Below, piece by piece: positions 17,420 through 26,462 of a stretch of DNA of 64,000 nucleotides; positions within the stretch are counted from its first letter, which is position 1, and each line of letters begins with the position of its first letter. Origin of the DNA: DASYLJ01 sp964432595 (GTDB lineage: Bacteria; Desulfobacterota; Binatia; DP-6); the NCBI GenBank assembly GCA_964432595.1, contig CAYSOF010000011.1, positions 124,001 through 188,000 of the forward strand. Reading direction: 5' to 3'. The translations under genes were made by a program, and so were the position numbers. The notes under the pieces were generated by a model, which saw only the letters and a list, made by a program, of their open reading frames with translations, was not told the DNA's origin and searched no databases.

Positions 17420-18262
17420 TCAGCTCGCCTGGGCGACGCGCGTCAGGGCGTGGAACGAATGCGCGTCCGTCGGGAACGTGCCGGCCTTCACCTCGTGGAC
17501 GTACGCGCCGGCGGCCTCGGTGACGGCGCTCGTCAGGTCGGCGTACGCCTTGGCGAACTTCGGCGCCCGCTCGGACATGCCGAGCAGGTCGTGCAGCACC
17601 AGCACCTGGCCGTCGCAGTGGACGCCGGCGCCGATGCCGATGGTCGGGATGTCGAGCTCGGCCGTGATCTCGGCGGCGAGGTCGAGCGGAATGCCTTCGA
17701 GCACGACCGCGAACGCCCCGGCGTCCTGCACCGCGCGCGCGTCGTCGAGGACGCGCTCGCGCCCGCCGGCCTCGTGCCCATGGCGGCGGCCCTGCACCTT
17801 GTGACCGCCCATGCGGTGCACCGACTGCGGCGTGAGGCCGACGTGGCCCATCACCGGGACGTCGATCGACGCGATCGCGGCGATGGTCTCGGCCATGCGC
17901 ACGCCGCCCTCGAGCTTCACCGCCGCGGCGCCGCCTTCCTTCACGAGGCGGACGGCGTTCTCGACCGCGCGCTCCGGGCTCGCCTGATACGCCCCGAACG
18001 GCAGGTCACCGACGACCAGCGCCCGCCGCGCGCCACGCGCGACCAGCCGGGTGTGGTAGACCATTTCGTCCAGCGTCACCGGCAGGGTCGTCTCCTGGCC
18101 CTGCATGACCATGCCCAGCGAGTCGCCCACGAGGAGCATCTCGACGCCGGCCGCGTCGAGCAGTCGGGCAAAGGTCCAGTCGTAGGCGGTCACCATCGTG
18201 ATCCGCTCCCCCGCCGCCTTCATCCGCCCCAGCTCCGGAACCGTGATGCGCGTCGTCTCCAT
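17420..18262 (-). CDS. panB: 3-methyl-2-oxobutanoate hydroxymethyltransferase
   Basis: A 280-residue cytoplasmic enzyme making ketopantoate, the first committed step to pantothenate and CoA. Family motifs VTAYDWTFARLLD, LLVGDSLGMVMQG (Mg-binding Asp), KLEGG and GIPTIGIGAG-like (DIPTIGIGAGVHCDGQVLV) are present. A short insertion after GGHKVQGR lengthens one loop. The AGGAGG site 8 bases before the ATG is strong but lies within a hairpin (18271-18296). It heads the panB-panC-panD-smpB operon. Confidence 0.96.
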   Translation of the reverse strand: METTRITVPELGRMKAAGERITMVTAYDWTFARLLDAAGVEMLLVGDSLGMVMQGQETTLPVTLDEMVYHTRLVARGARRALVVGDLPFGAYQASPERAVENAVRLVKEGGAAAVKLEGGVRMAETIAAIASIDVPVMGHVGLTPQSVHRMGGHKVQGRRHGHEAGGRERVLDDARAVQDAGAFAVVLEGIPLDLAAEITAELDIPTIGIGAGVHCDGQVLVLHDLLGMSERAPKFAKAYADLTSAVTEAAGAYVHEVKAGTFPTDAHSFHALTRVAQAS

Positions 18263-18270
18263 GGCTGTTG

Positions 18271-18296
18271 CCTCCTCGAACCGAGGGTTCGGGAGG
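18271..18296 (-). promoter_or_regulatory. Hairpin sequestering the panB Shine-Dalgarno
   Basis: CCTCC-T-CGAACC (18271-18282), loop GAG, and GGTTCG-GGAGG (18286-18296) form an 11-bp stem with one bulged base. In the panB transcript the 3' arm contains the full AGGAGG ribosome-binding site (18276-18271), 8 nt from the ATG. Translation initiation should be inhibited unless the stem opens. No known riboswitch was recognised. Confidence 0.55.
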
Positions 18297-18468
18297 CCAC
18301 ATGGAGCGGGGCGTTGCGGAGAGCGGCCCAGCGGATTCCGTGCTGATCCCCGGCGAATCGCTCGGGGTCGTTCCGGTCATCGATGGGTTGGTGTGCTCGC
18401 CGTGAGCTCGCGCCGTGGTGCCTGCCGTCTCGGTCCGTTCAATCCCCGCCCGAAATGGGTCGGGGTCG

Positions 18469-19119
18469 TTATCTGGATCCAAGCGGAATGTAGTGCTGTA
18501 CTCCCTGTCTCATGCCCCGGATCTCACGCAACAGGTCGGCGAGATCTCCACCGTGCTCGACGAAATCGATCTCGGAACAGTTCACGACGAGCAGTGGGGC
18601 TTCGGTGTAGTTGTGGAAGAAGCTGCGGAACGCCTCCGTCAAACGCTCGAGATAGTCCTGGGTGATGCCGCGCTCGTAGTCCCGTGCCCGCTTGTGGATG
18701 CGCTTGAGAAGAACGTCGGGTCGGGCCTCGAGGTATATGACGAGATCCGGTCGGGGAATCTGTCGGTCGAGGAGCTGGAAGATCTGCCGGTACAGGCCGA
18801 GCTCGTCGGGGCTGAGCGTGACGCCGGCAAAGATCCCGTCCTTCGCGAACAGGTAGTCGGCGACGGCACCCGAGGTGACGCCCGTCTCGGCGATCTCGCG
18901 CTGCTGGCGATAGCGCTCGAGGGTGAAGAAGAGCTGTGCCTGGAGGGCATGTCGGTCCGGGTCGTCGTAGAACTTCCTCAGGAAAGGATTGTCGTCCGCT
19001 CCTTCGAGGATCAGCCGCGACCCGAGATCGGTGGCGAGGCGCCGGGCAAGAGCCGTTTTACCGACCCCGATCGGTCCCTCGACTGCAATGTAGCGTTCCG
19101 CCGTCCGGTCCGCCGCCAT
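18469..19119 (-). CDS. Deoxynucleoside kinase family protein
   Basis: A 216-residue P-loop kinase: GPIGVGKT at 15-22, an FFTLERYRQQREI helix with the catalytic acid region, and the Arg-rich lid YLEARPDVLLKRIHKRARDYERGI. It resembles bacterial deoxyadenosine/deoxyguanosine kinases, which phosphorylate salvage deoxynucleosides with ATP. In deltaproteobacteria this gene often precedes the pantothenate genes, as here, with a 206-base gap to panB that holds no gene but includes the panB leader hairpin. Confidence 0.88.
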   Translation of the reverse strand: MAADRTAERYIAVEGPIGVGKTALARRLATDLGSRLILEGADDNPFLRKFYDDPDRHALQAQLFFTLERYRQQREIAETGVTSGAVADYLFAKDGIFAGVTLSPDELGLYRQIFQLLDRQIPRPDLVIYLEARPDVLLKRIHKRARDYERGITQDYLERLTEAFRSFFHNYTEAPLLVVNCSEIDFVEHGGDLADLLREIRGMRQGVQHYIPLGSR

Positions 19120-19182
19120 CCCCCACCTAGGCCAAACGCGTTACCACGGGCTCGAACGCCCTGTCTAGTAGAACTTCGTTCG

Positions 19183-20292
19183 ATGGACTATATGCGCGAC
19201 CCCATGCCGACTGCCGTCCTGCGCCAGACGATCGCGGGCTTGTTCATGGTCGGCATTCCGGGGACGACGCTCGACGCCGCCACCCGCGCGTTCCTCGAGC
19301 GCTACCCCGCCGGCGGCGTCATTCTCTTCACGCGGAACGTCGCGACCGCGCGACAGCTGCGAACGCTGATCGCCGACATCCATGCGACCGGCGCCGGCGT
19401 GCGCCCCCTCGTCGGCATCGACCACGAGGGCGGACGGGTCGACCGCCTGCGACGGCGGCCCTTCACGCACTTCCCGCCCATGGCGACGGTGGGCGCCACC
19501 GGGGACCCGCGCCTGGCCGAAGCCGTCGGACGGGCGATGGGCCGTGAGCTCGCGGCCATCGGCATCGACATCGACTTCGCCCCGTCACTCGACGTCTGGT
19601 CGAATCCGCGCAACCAGGTGATCGGCGATCGCGCGTTCGGCACGACGCCGGCGGTCGTCGCGCGCTATGCCCTGCCCTTCGCACGCGGCCTGCTCCGCGG
19701 CGGCGTGATTCCGTGCGGGAAGCACTTCCCCGGCCATGGCGACACCGTCGGCGACTCGCACCTCGTCCTGCCGCGCGTGAAGACGACGCGCGCGGGACTC
19801 GAGCGCGTCGAGCTGCCGCCGTTCCGTCGCGCCATCGCCGCCGGCTTCCCGGCGCTGATGACGGCGCACGTCGTCTACCCCGCGCTCGACCGCCTGCCGG
19901 CCACGTTGTCGCGGAAGATCGCGCACGACCTGCTCCGCCGTCGCCTCGGATTCGACGGCGTGCTGTTCAGCGACGACCTCGACATGCGCGCCGTCGCCGC
20001 GCGCCATTCGCCCGAGCGCCTCGCCCCGGCCGCGCTGCGCGCCGGCTGCGACATGCTGCTCGCCTGCCAGTCGCTGGACGTCGCCGCGAAGGCCATCGAG
20101 GGCACGATCCGCGCCGTCGAGCGCGGCCAGCTCACGGGCGAGGCCGTCGCGACGTCGCTCGGCCGCATCCAGCAGCTGCGCCGGCGTCTCGCACGGCGGC
20201 GTCCCGCCACGACGCTCGGCTGGCCTGCCCACGCCCGCCTGCTGCGGCGCATCGAAAGAGCCGCCTTGTCCGACGCCGCCATCCGTGGATAG
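19183..20292 (+). CDS. nagZ: Beta-N-acetylhexosaminidase NagZ-like (GH3)
   Basis: About 369 residues from the ATG at 19183; in-frame ATGs at 19192 and 19204 are alternatives, and none has a clear Shine-Dalgarno. The GH3 loop KHFPGHGDTVGDSH (from Lys180, including His185/Asp187) and the nucleophile region FSDDLDM (Asp264/265) match NagZ. It removes N-acetylglucosamine from 1,6-anhydro-muropeptides during cytoplasmic wall recycling. No signal peptide is seen, in keeping with that role. It is transcribed divergently from the kinase gene. Confidence 0.92.
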   Translation: MDYMRDPMPTAVLRQTIAGLFMVGIPGTTLDAATRAFLERYPAGGVILFTRNVATARQLRTLIADIHATGAGVRPLVGIDHEGGRVDRLRRRPFTHFPPMATVGATGDPRLAEAVGRAMGRELAAIGIDIDFAPSLDVWSNPRNQVIGDRAFGTTPAVVARYALPFARGLLRGGVIPCGKHFPGHGDTVGDSHLVLPRVKTTRAGLERVELPPFRRAIAAGFPALMTAHVVYPALDRLPATLSRKIAHDLLRRRLGFDGVLFSDDLDMRAVAARHSPERLAPAALRAGCDMLLACQSLDVAAKAIEGTIRAVERGQLTGEAVATSLGRIQQLRRRLARRRPATTLGWPAHARLLRRIERAALSDAAIRG

Positions 20293-20328
20293 ACACCTCA
20301 CAGGCGTCTCGCCCTGGGGAGGTCTCAC

Positions 20329-22353
20329 ATGTCCGGTACCCGTGCCGCCGTCGCGCTCGGTGTCCTCGCCACGCTCGTCCTGACCAGCCCACGCCTCGCC
20401 GACGCCGGCTGCACGACGGCGAGCGAGGCGCGCGCCGTCAAGAAGAGCCTGAAGCTCGCGATCCGCTGCAACGAGCGGATCCTGCGCACCGGACCCGGCA
20501 CCGTCTGCAAGCAGAGCGCGCCGCCCGCCTGCGCCGACACGCTCGTCGCCGACGCGACCGCCCTCGCCTACGGGGCGAACGACCCGCCCGCCGCGGCGGT
20601 CGACGGCAAGGCGCTCAAGGAGCAGCTCACCTGTCAGAAGAAAGTCGGGCGCGCGATCACGAGCTACGTCGGCGCGTACCTCCGCGGCCTCGTCCGCGGG
20701 AAGACGCCCGCGGACGCCGACGAGCGCGCGCGACGCCAGCTCGACAAGCTGCCGGACCGCTGCGTGACGACCGGCGCGGCCGACGTCTCCGGCGTCGAGC
20801 TGCCCGTCGTCGGCCCGCAGTGCGTCGTCGCGACACCCGGACCCGGCTTCCCGGTGGACGCGGCGTCGATGGCGAGCTGCCTGCACACGCTGCTGCAGGT
20901 GTGGGTCGACCGCAACGGACCGAACCCGCAGCCGCTGCGTCCGAACATCCTCTTCATCCTCACCGACGACCAGCGCTGGGACACCACCGACGACACGCAC
21001 TCGCCCGCCGGCGCGTTCATCATGCCCGGCACGCGCGCGGAGCTCGGCGATCGCGGCATCGAGTTCACGCAGGCGTTCATGACCACGCCGCTCTGCTGTC
21101 CGAGCCGTGCGAGCATCCTCTCCGGCTCGTACGCGCACCGCACGGGTGTCTACCGCAACAGCGGCGTCAACGGCGGCGCCGACGACTTCGCCGATGGGTC
21201 GAGCCTCGCGACGTGGCTGCAGGACGCCGGCTACCGCACGAGCCTCCTCGGCAAGTACCTGAACGGCTACGCGCAGCTCTGGCCGGACAACCAGACGCCG
21301 TACATCCCGCCCGGCTGGACCGAGTGGCGCGGGCTGCGGAACGTCGCGTTCTTCAACTACCGGATGGTCGAGCCCGACGGCCTCGGCGGCTACCAGGTGG
21401 TCCAGTACGGCTCCGACCCGGAGGACTACCTCACCGACGTGATGCGCGAGAAGGCGAAGACTTTCATCAGCGACTCCGTCGCGGCCGCCGAGCCGTTCTT
21501 CCTCTATCTCAGCTTCAAGGCGCCGCACCTGCCGCAGATCCCCGCGCCCCGCCACGAGGGCATGTTCCAGAACATCAGCCCGTGGCGGCCGCCGAGCTAC
21601 AACGAGGCCGACGTCTCCGACAAGCCGAGCTGGGTGCAGGCGCTCGCGCCCCAGGACTCGGCGGAGCTCGATCAGATCCGCATCGACCAGCTGGAGATGC
21701 TGCAGGCCATCGACGAGGCGATCGGCGGCAGCACGACGTACGGCATCACCGGCATCATGGAGCACATCCGCTCGCTCGGGATCGCCGAGAACACGATGGT
21801 CGTCTTCTTCGCGGACAACGGCTGGTACTGGGGCGAGCATCGCCTGCGCGCCAAGAACAACCCGTACGAAGAGGCGATCCGCTCGCCGATGTTCGTCTAC
21901 TACCCGAGGCTGGCGCCGCTTCCGCGCGTCGAGACGCAGCTCGCGCTGAACATCGACCTGGCGCCGACGTTCGCCGAGCTGGCCGGCACCGGCGTCCCCA
22001 TCGCGCACGACGGCGACAGCCTCGTGCGCGTCCTCGACGGCACGGCGCCGAGCTGGCGCGCCGATTTCCTGACGGAGGGCTGGCCGTCGAGCCATCCGTG
22101 GGCGACCGTCCACGACGGACAGTGGAAGTACACGGAGATCGCCGTCACGCCCGGCGACCCGCTGACGACGTTCGAGACGGAGCTGTACGATCTCATCGCC
22201 GATCCGCTCGAGCTGCAGAACGTCGCGACGGAGCCGCAGCACGCCCCGCGCATCGCCGCCATGGCGGCGCGGCTGCGCCAGCTCCGCCCCAACTGGCCCG
22301 TCGACTCCGACCCCGGCGGCCCGGATCCGCCGGAAGATCCGGACGACGACTAG
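20329..22353 (+). CDS. Exported sulfatase with N-terminal Cys-rich helical domain
   Basis: A 674-residue protein, ATG after GGGGAGG. A signal peptide (about 1-26) is followed by a Cys-rich helical domain of about 170 residues (27-195, with Lys-rich helices and paired Cys) unlike any sulfatase part I know. The alkaline-phosphatase-fold sulfatase begins at RPNILFILTDDQRW (about 204). Cys256 in CCPSR is the formylglycine precursor site; it needs an activating enzyme not encoded here. Further metal and sulfate residues (FADNGWYWGEH) are present. The tail is acidic (DPPEDPDDD). It should release sulfate from an ester outside the cytoplasm; the substrate is unknown. Confidence 0.9.
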   Translation: MSGTRAAVALGVLATLVLTSPRLADAGCTTASEARAVKKSLKLAIRCNERILRTGPGTVCKQSAPPACADTLVADATALAYGANDPPAAAVDGKALKEQLTCQKKVGRAITSYVGAYLRGLVRGKTPADADERARRQLDKLPDRCVTTGAADVSGVELPVVGPQCVVATPGPGFPVDAASMASCLHTLLQVWVDRNGPNPQPLRPNILFILTDDQRWDTTDDTHSPAGAFIMPGTRAELGDRGIEFTQAFMTTPLCCPSRASILSGSYAHRTGVYRNSGVNGGADDFADGSSLATWLQDAGYRTSLLGKYLNGYAQLWPDNQTPYIPPGWTEWRGLRNVAFFNYRMVEPDGLGGYQVVQYGSDPEDYLTDVMREKAKTFISDSVAAAEPFFLYLSFKAPHLPQIPAPRHEGMFQNISPWRPPSYNEADVSDKPSWVQALAPQDSAELDQIRIDQLEMLQAIDEAIGGSTTYGITGIMEHIRSLGIAENTMVVFFADNGWYWGEHRLRAKNNPYEEAIRSPMFVYYPRLAPLPRVETQLALNIDLAPTFAELAGTGVPIAHDGDSLVRVLDGTAPSWRADFLTEGWPSSHPWATVHDGQWKYTEIAVTPGDPLTTFETELYDLIADPLELQNVATEPQHAPRIAAMAARLRQLRPNWPVDSDPGGPDPPEDPDDD

Positions 22354-23456
22354 GAACTACGCCGGCGCTTCGGCGCCGACGCCTTGCGCGTCTCCGACGT
22401 GGCCCGCCGCGTGCTCTTGGGCTCGGCCGCCTTCGCGAGCTTCGCGAGGGCCCGGCCCATCGGGGCGCGCGCGACGCCGCGTTCGGTGATGATCGCCGTG
22501 ACGAGCTCGCTCGGCGTGACGTCGAACGCTGGGTTCGCGATCTTGATGCCGCTCGGCGAGATCTGCTTGTCGAAGAGGTGCGAGATCTCCCGCGTGTTCC
22601 GCTCCTCGATGGGGATCTGCTCGCCGCGCGGGCACGCGAGGTCGACCGTCGAGATCGGCGCCGCGACGTAGAACGGAATCTGGTGGCGGTGCGCCACGAC
22701 CGCGTGCGTGTACGTGCCGATCTTGTTGGCGACGTCGCCGTTGGCGGCGACGCGATCGGCGCCGACGACGACGCAGCTGATCTTCCCGCGCTGCATGAAG
22801 TGCGCGGCCATGCTGTCGGTGATGAGCGTCACGGGGATGCGCTCGCGCTTGAGCTCCCACGCCGTGAGCCGCGCGCCCTGCAGGAAGGGCCGCGTCTCGC
22901 ACGCCATCACCTGGATCTTCTTGCCCGCCTCGCGCGCCGCGCGGATCACGCCGAGCGCCGTGCCGTAGCCGGCGGTCGCCAGCGCGCCCGCGTTGCAGTG
23001 CGTGAGGATCGTCGCACCGTCCTCGATCAGCGCCGCGCCGAACTCGCCCATGCGGCGGTTCGCGGCGATGTCCTCGTCGTGCATCGCGAGCGCCTCGCCC
23101 TCGAGCAACGTCCGCAGCGTGTCGATCGGACGATGCTGGTTGCGCTCGAAGACGCCGCGCATCCGCTCGATGGCCCAGAACAGGTTCACGGCCGTCGGGC
23201 GCGTGGCGGCGAAGGTGCGACACAGCCGGTCGAAGTCGCGCTGGAGATCGCCGGGGCGCAGGCTGCGCGCGCCGAGCGCGATGCCCATGGCGGCGGCCAC
23301 GCCGATGGCGGGTGCGCCGCGGATGACCATGTCCTTGATGGCGCGCGCCACCTCGCGATGGTCGCGATAGACCCGATAGACTTCCCGCGTCGGCAGCAGG
23401 CGCTGATCGATCATGACCACGCCGCCGTTCTTCCACTCGATGGTTCGTACCGCCAT
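22350..23456 (-). CDS. mtnA: S-methyl-5-thioribose-1-phosphate isomerase
   Basis: A 368-residue isomerase of the eIF2B alpha/beta/delta-related family. It converts methylthioribose-1-phosphate to the ribulose form in methionine salvage. Catalytic Cys154 (THCNAGALATAGYGTALG) and Asp234 (VVGADRVAANGD) are in place. The start MAVRTIEW at 23456 fits the family; the longer frame upstream is less likely. A Lys/Arg/Ser-rich tail of about 30 residues is extra. Its stop shares CTAG with the convergent sulfatase stop. Confidence 0.95.
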   Translation of the reverse strand: MAVRTIEWKNGGVVMIDQRLLPTREVYRVYRDHREVARAIKDMVIRGAPAIGVAAAMGIALGARSLRPGDLQRDFDRLCRTFAATRPTAVNLFWAIERMRGVFERNQHRPIDTLRTLLEGEALAMHDEDIAANRRMGEFGAALIEDGATILTHCNAGALATAGYGTALGVIRAAREAGKKIQVMACETRPFLQGARLTAWELKRERIPVTLITDSMAAHFMQRGKISCVVVGADRVAANGDVANKIGTYTHAVVAHRHQIPFYVAAPISTVDLACPRGEQIPIEERNTREISHLFDKQISPSGIKIANPAFDVTPSELVTAIITERGVARAPMGRALAKLAKAAEPKSTRRATSETRKASAPKRRRSS

Positions 23457-23565
23457 GTCGTTTACCGGGGGCGAAGCATAGCGGATTCGCCCTGCAGGGA
23501 ACAGCAAATTCCTCGGCCACGCGCTTCGGCTTGACGCTCGCACAGGCCGTCGCTACAGGGCGTGC

Positions 23566-24015
23566 GTGAGCGAGTACTCGCAGACGTACTCCACCACGGT
23601 CGCAGGCTCGATCGACGACTGCTTCGCCGTGCTGGTCGACTTTCCCGATTACGTGCGCTGGTCGTCACCGATCACGACCTGCCGTGTGCTGGAGCAGTAT
23701 CCCGACGGTCTGCCGAAGCGTGTCGAGTTCGGCCTCGACATGACGATCAAGACCATCCGCTACGTGCTCGAATACACCTACGACCGCCCGAACGGCGCCA
23801 CGTGGCGTCTCGTCGAGGGCGACCTGAAGGACGTCGAGGGGTCGTACCGGTTCACGACGAACGCCGACGGCGCGACGACCGCGACCTGCACGCAGGCCAT
23901 CGACCTGGGCTTCTGGGTGCCCGGCTTCATCCGCAGCACGTTCGAGAAGAAGGCCCTGCACGATTCCGTCGAGGAGTTCCGGCGGGCCGTCGAGCAGCAC
24001 GTCGACCGCGCGTGA
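23566..24015 (+). CDS. SRPBCC/START-like (coenzyme Q-binding type) protein
   Basis: A 149-residue helix-grip protein from a GTG start. The opening YSTTVAGSIDDCFAVLVDFPDYVRWSS and the closing FEKKALHDSVEEFRRAVE are typical of the polyketide-cyclase/COQ10-like SRPBCC group, which binds hydrophobic ligands in a deep pocket. It heads a tight four-gene unit with a propeller protein and two CoA-transferases; GTGA joins it to the next gene. The ligand is unknown. Confidence 0.8.
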   Translation: MSEYSQTYSTTVAGSIDDCFAVLVDFPDYVRWSSPITTCRVLEQYPDGLPKRVEFGLDMTIKTIRYVLEYTYDRPNGATWRLVEGDLKDVEGSYRFTTNADGATTATCTQAIDLGFWVPGFIRSTFEKKALHDSVEEFRRAVEQHVDRA

Positions 24016-25235
24016 GCACGCCCGGCTACTGGCCGAGCCCCTGGCCCGGCGAAGATGGCGGCCCCGCCCGTCTCTGCGCGCCCGACGGCCCCGGCCTCGC
24101 GATCCAGGGGAACGAGACGCTGGCGGTGACTTCGCGCCCCGCGCCGGGTGCCACGATGGTCGTGCTGCGCGACGCGAACGAGATCTTCCTGACGGGACTG
24201 ACGTTCGGCGCCGAGTGCGACGCGTGGGTCGAGCGGCTCGATCCGACGACGCTGGCGCCGCTCGCCCGCTCGACCGCGCTCGCGGCGGGCCCGTGGTGGC
24301 CCGGCGGCATCGCCGCCCACGCGAACGGCTCGCTCTACGTCACCGCCGGACGCTGGTGTCACCGCCTCGACGTCGACTGCCGTCCGCTCGCGAGCCGCCA
24401 GCTGCCGCAGGAGCGGCCGTACAACTCCCTCGTCGTGCTGCCCGACGGCGTGCTCGTCATGAAGGACATCATCCGCGACGGCAGCGACCGCTCGCGGCTG
24501 ACGGTGCTCGAGCCCGAGCGCCTGGAGCCGCTCGGGCCGGAGGTCGAGATTCCCGAGGCGTCGATCGCGCGGCTCAGCGCCGACGGCAGCACCGTCTACG
24601 TCGTCGGCGACCACACCGCGTTCCGCTTCCAGTGGACCGGCAGCCGTCTCGAGTGCGACGACGCGTGGCGCGTGCCGTACCGGCACTACGTCGATCAATC
24701 GTACGGCTGGGACCCCGTGCTGGCCGCCGGCCAGATCTGGTTCATGGACAACGGCGATCACACCTACAACGGGACGATGCGCGGCGCGGGCGTCGCCACC
24801 GGCCCGGTGCATCTCGTCCGCGCCTCGCTCGCGACGGGCGACAGCGAGCTCGTCCCGATCAGCGGCCTGCCCGCCGGCGCCGTCACCAACCCGCCGGTCT
24901 ACGATCCCGCGCGTCGCATCGCGGTGGCCTACGACTCGGCGAACGGGGTCCTCGCCGCCTTCCGCTTCACCGACGGCCGTCTGGAGCCCCTCTGGTCGCG
25001 GCACTACGGCGTGGCGAGCCATCTGATCCGCTACCCGGACACCGGCGAGCTGGTCGTCAACGACCACGGGGACGCCGGCGACGATCTCGTCGTCGTCGAC
25101 ATCGAGACCGGCGTCGAGCGGGCGCGCGCGGCGACGACGAGCCCGATGCAGTCGGTCGTCTTCCCAGCCGCCGGCTTCGGCCGCGACCTCTGGTACTGCT
25201 CGTTCGCCTGCGTCGCGCACGCGACCGTCGTGTAG
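24012..25235 (+). CDS. Uncharacterised beta-propeller protein
   Basis: A 407-residue protein with a GTG start overlapping the upstream stop (GTGA). There is no signal peptide. It opens with GYWPSPWPGEDGG and then shows repeated four-strand units (for example ANGSLYVTAGRWCHRLD, ADGSTVYVVGDHTAFRFQW, YPDTGELVVNDHGDAGDDLVVVD), so a cytoplasmic six- or seven-bladed propeller is likely. I do not recognise the family further. Co-location with CoA-transferases suggests a part in the same catabolic pathway, perhaps as a hydrolase or scaffold. Confidence 0.7.
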   Translation: MSTPGYWPSPWPGEDGGPARLCAPDGPGLAIQGNETLAVTSRPAPGATMVVLRDANEIFLTGLTFGAECDAWVERLDPTTLAPLARSTALAAGPWWPGGIAAHANGSLYVTAGRWCHRLDVDCRPLASRQLPQERPYNSLVVLPDGVLVMKDIIRDGSDRSRLTVLEPERLEPLGPEVEIPEASIARLSADGSTVYVVGDHTAFRFQWTGSRLECDDAWRVPYRHYVDQSYGWDPVLAAGQIWFMDNGDHTYNGTMRGAGVATGPVHLVRASLATGDSELVPISGLPAGAVTNPPVYDPARRIAVAYDSANGVLAAFRFTDGRLEPLWSRHYGVASHLIRYPDTGELVVNDHGDAGDDLVVVDIETGVERARAATTSPMQSVVFPAAGFGRDLWYCSFACVAHATVV

Positions 25236-25241
25236 ACGGGA

Positions 25242-26462
25242 ATGCTCTCGCCCTATCGCGTCCTCGACCTGACGAACGCGCGCGGGCTGCTCTGCGGACA
25301 GATCCTCGCCGACCTCGGCGCCGACGTGATCGCCGTCGAGCCGCCCGGCGGATCGCCGGCGCGACGGCTCGGGCCGTTCGCGGACGACGTCGAGCATCCC
25401 GACCGCTCGCTCGTCTGGTGGTCGTACGCGCGCAACAAGCGCAGCGTCACGCTGGATCTGGAGCACGACGAGGGCCGCGCGATCTTCCGCCGGCTCGCCG
25501 CCACCGCGCATTTCGTCGTCGAGTCCGACGATCCGGGCGCCATGGCGGCGCGCGGCCTCGGGCCCGACGCGCTCGACCCGTCGCTCGTCTACGTCTCGAT
25601 CACGCCGTGGGGCCAGCACGGCCCGAAGGCGCATTGGCTCGACGGCGACCTGATCCTCCTGGCCGCGGGCGGTCCGCTGATCCTCACCGGCGACGACGAT
25701 CGGCCGCCCGTCCGCCTGCCGGTCCCGCAAGCGTATCTGCACGCGAGCGCGGACGCCGCGGTCGGCGCGCTGATCGCGCACCATGCGCGCCAGCGCGACG
25801 GGCGCGGGCAGCAGGTCGACGTCTCCGCGCAGCAATCCGTCGCCCAGGCGACGCAGTCGTACATCCTGTGCGCGCCGCTCGGCGCGCCGCAGGTCCGCCG
25901 CACCGCGGGCGGCCTCAAGAACGGGCCGCTGACGCTGCGGCTCCTCTTCCCCGCGCGGGACGGCCACGTCGCGATCACGTTCCTGTTCGGCTCCGCCATC
26001 GGGCCGTTCTCGCGCCGGCTGATGGAGTATCTGTACGACGAAGGCGCGTGCGACGCCGCCACGCGCGACAAGAACTGGCTCGAGTACACCCACCTGCTCC
26101 TGACCGGCGCCGAGCCGATCGAGGAGTTCGAGCGCGTGAAGCGCACCGTCGAGGCGTTCACGCGGACGCGCACCAAGGCGGAGCTGCTGCAGGCGGCGCT
26201 CGCGCGCGGCCTCGTGATGGCGCCGGTGTCGACGATCGACGAGGTGCTCGCGAGCCCGCAGCTCGCGGCGCGGGACTACTGGCAGCCGCTGCAGCATCCC
26301 GAGCTGGGCCGCACCGTCACGTATCCCGGCCCGTTCGCGAAGTTCGGCGCGTCGCCGCTGCGCTGGCGCCGCCGCCCGCCGACCGTCGGCGAGCACAACG
26401 CCGAGGTGTACGCCGAGCTCGGGCTCGACGTCGCCGACCTCGCACGCCGTCGAGTCATCTGA
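25242..26462 (+). CDS. Class III CoA-transferase family protein, catalytic Asp absent
   Basis: A 406-residue CaiB/BaiF-type subunit: LDLTNARGLLCGQILADLGADVIAVEPP at the start, NKRSVTLDLEHDEGR, and GRGQQVDVSAQQSV. At the position of the catalytic Asp that forms the acyl anhydride in formyl-CoA transferase, alignment by eye through the following AALG and GxGQxVDV blocks places Tyr165 (QAYLHASAD). The protein therefore looks structural or regulatory. It ends in TGATG with the next gene, which keeps its Asp, suggesting an obligate heteromer. Confidence 0.85.
   Translation: MLSPYRVLDLTNARGLLCGQILADLGADVIAVEPPGGSPARRLGPFADDVEHPDRSLVWWSYARNKRSVTLDLEHDEGRAIFRRLAATAHFVVESDDPGAMAARGLGPDALDPSLVYVSITPWGQHGPKAHWLDGDLILLAAGGPLILTGDDDRPPVRLPVPQAYLHASADAAVGALIAHHARQRDGRGQQVDVSAQQSVAQATQSYILCAPLGAPQVRRTAGGLKNGPLTLRLLFPARDGHVAITFLFGSAIGPFSRRLMEYLYDEGACDAATRDKNWLEYTHLLLTGAEPIEEFERVKRTVEAFTRTRTKAELLQAALARGLVMAPVSTIDEVLASPQLAARDYWQPLQHPELGRTVTYPGPFAKFGASPLRWRRRPPTVGEHNAEVYAELGLDVADLARRRVI

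Noticed and set aside
19713..23534. Plus-strand open frame of 1273 codons
   Set aside because: It covers nagZ, the sulfatase and antisense mtnA in another frame; the composition is Arg/Ala/Pro noise.
23456..23543. Longer start for mtnA (29 extra codons)
   Set aside because: The extra N-terminus is not typical of the family and runs into the promoter region of the divergent gene.
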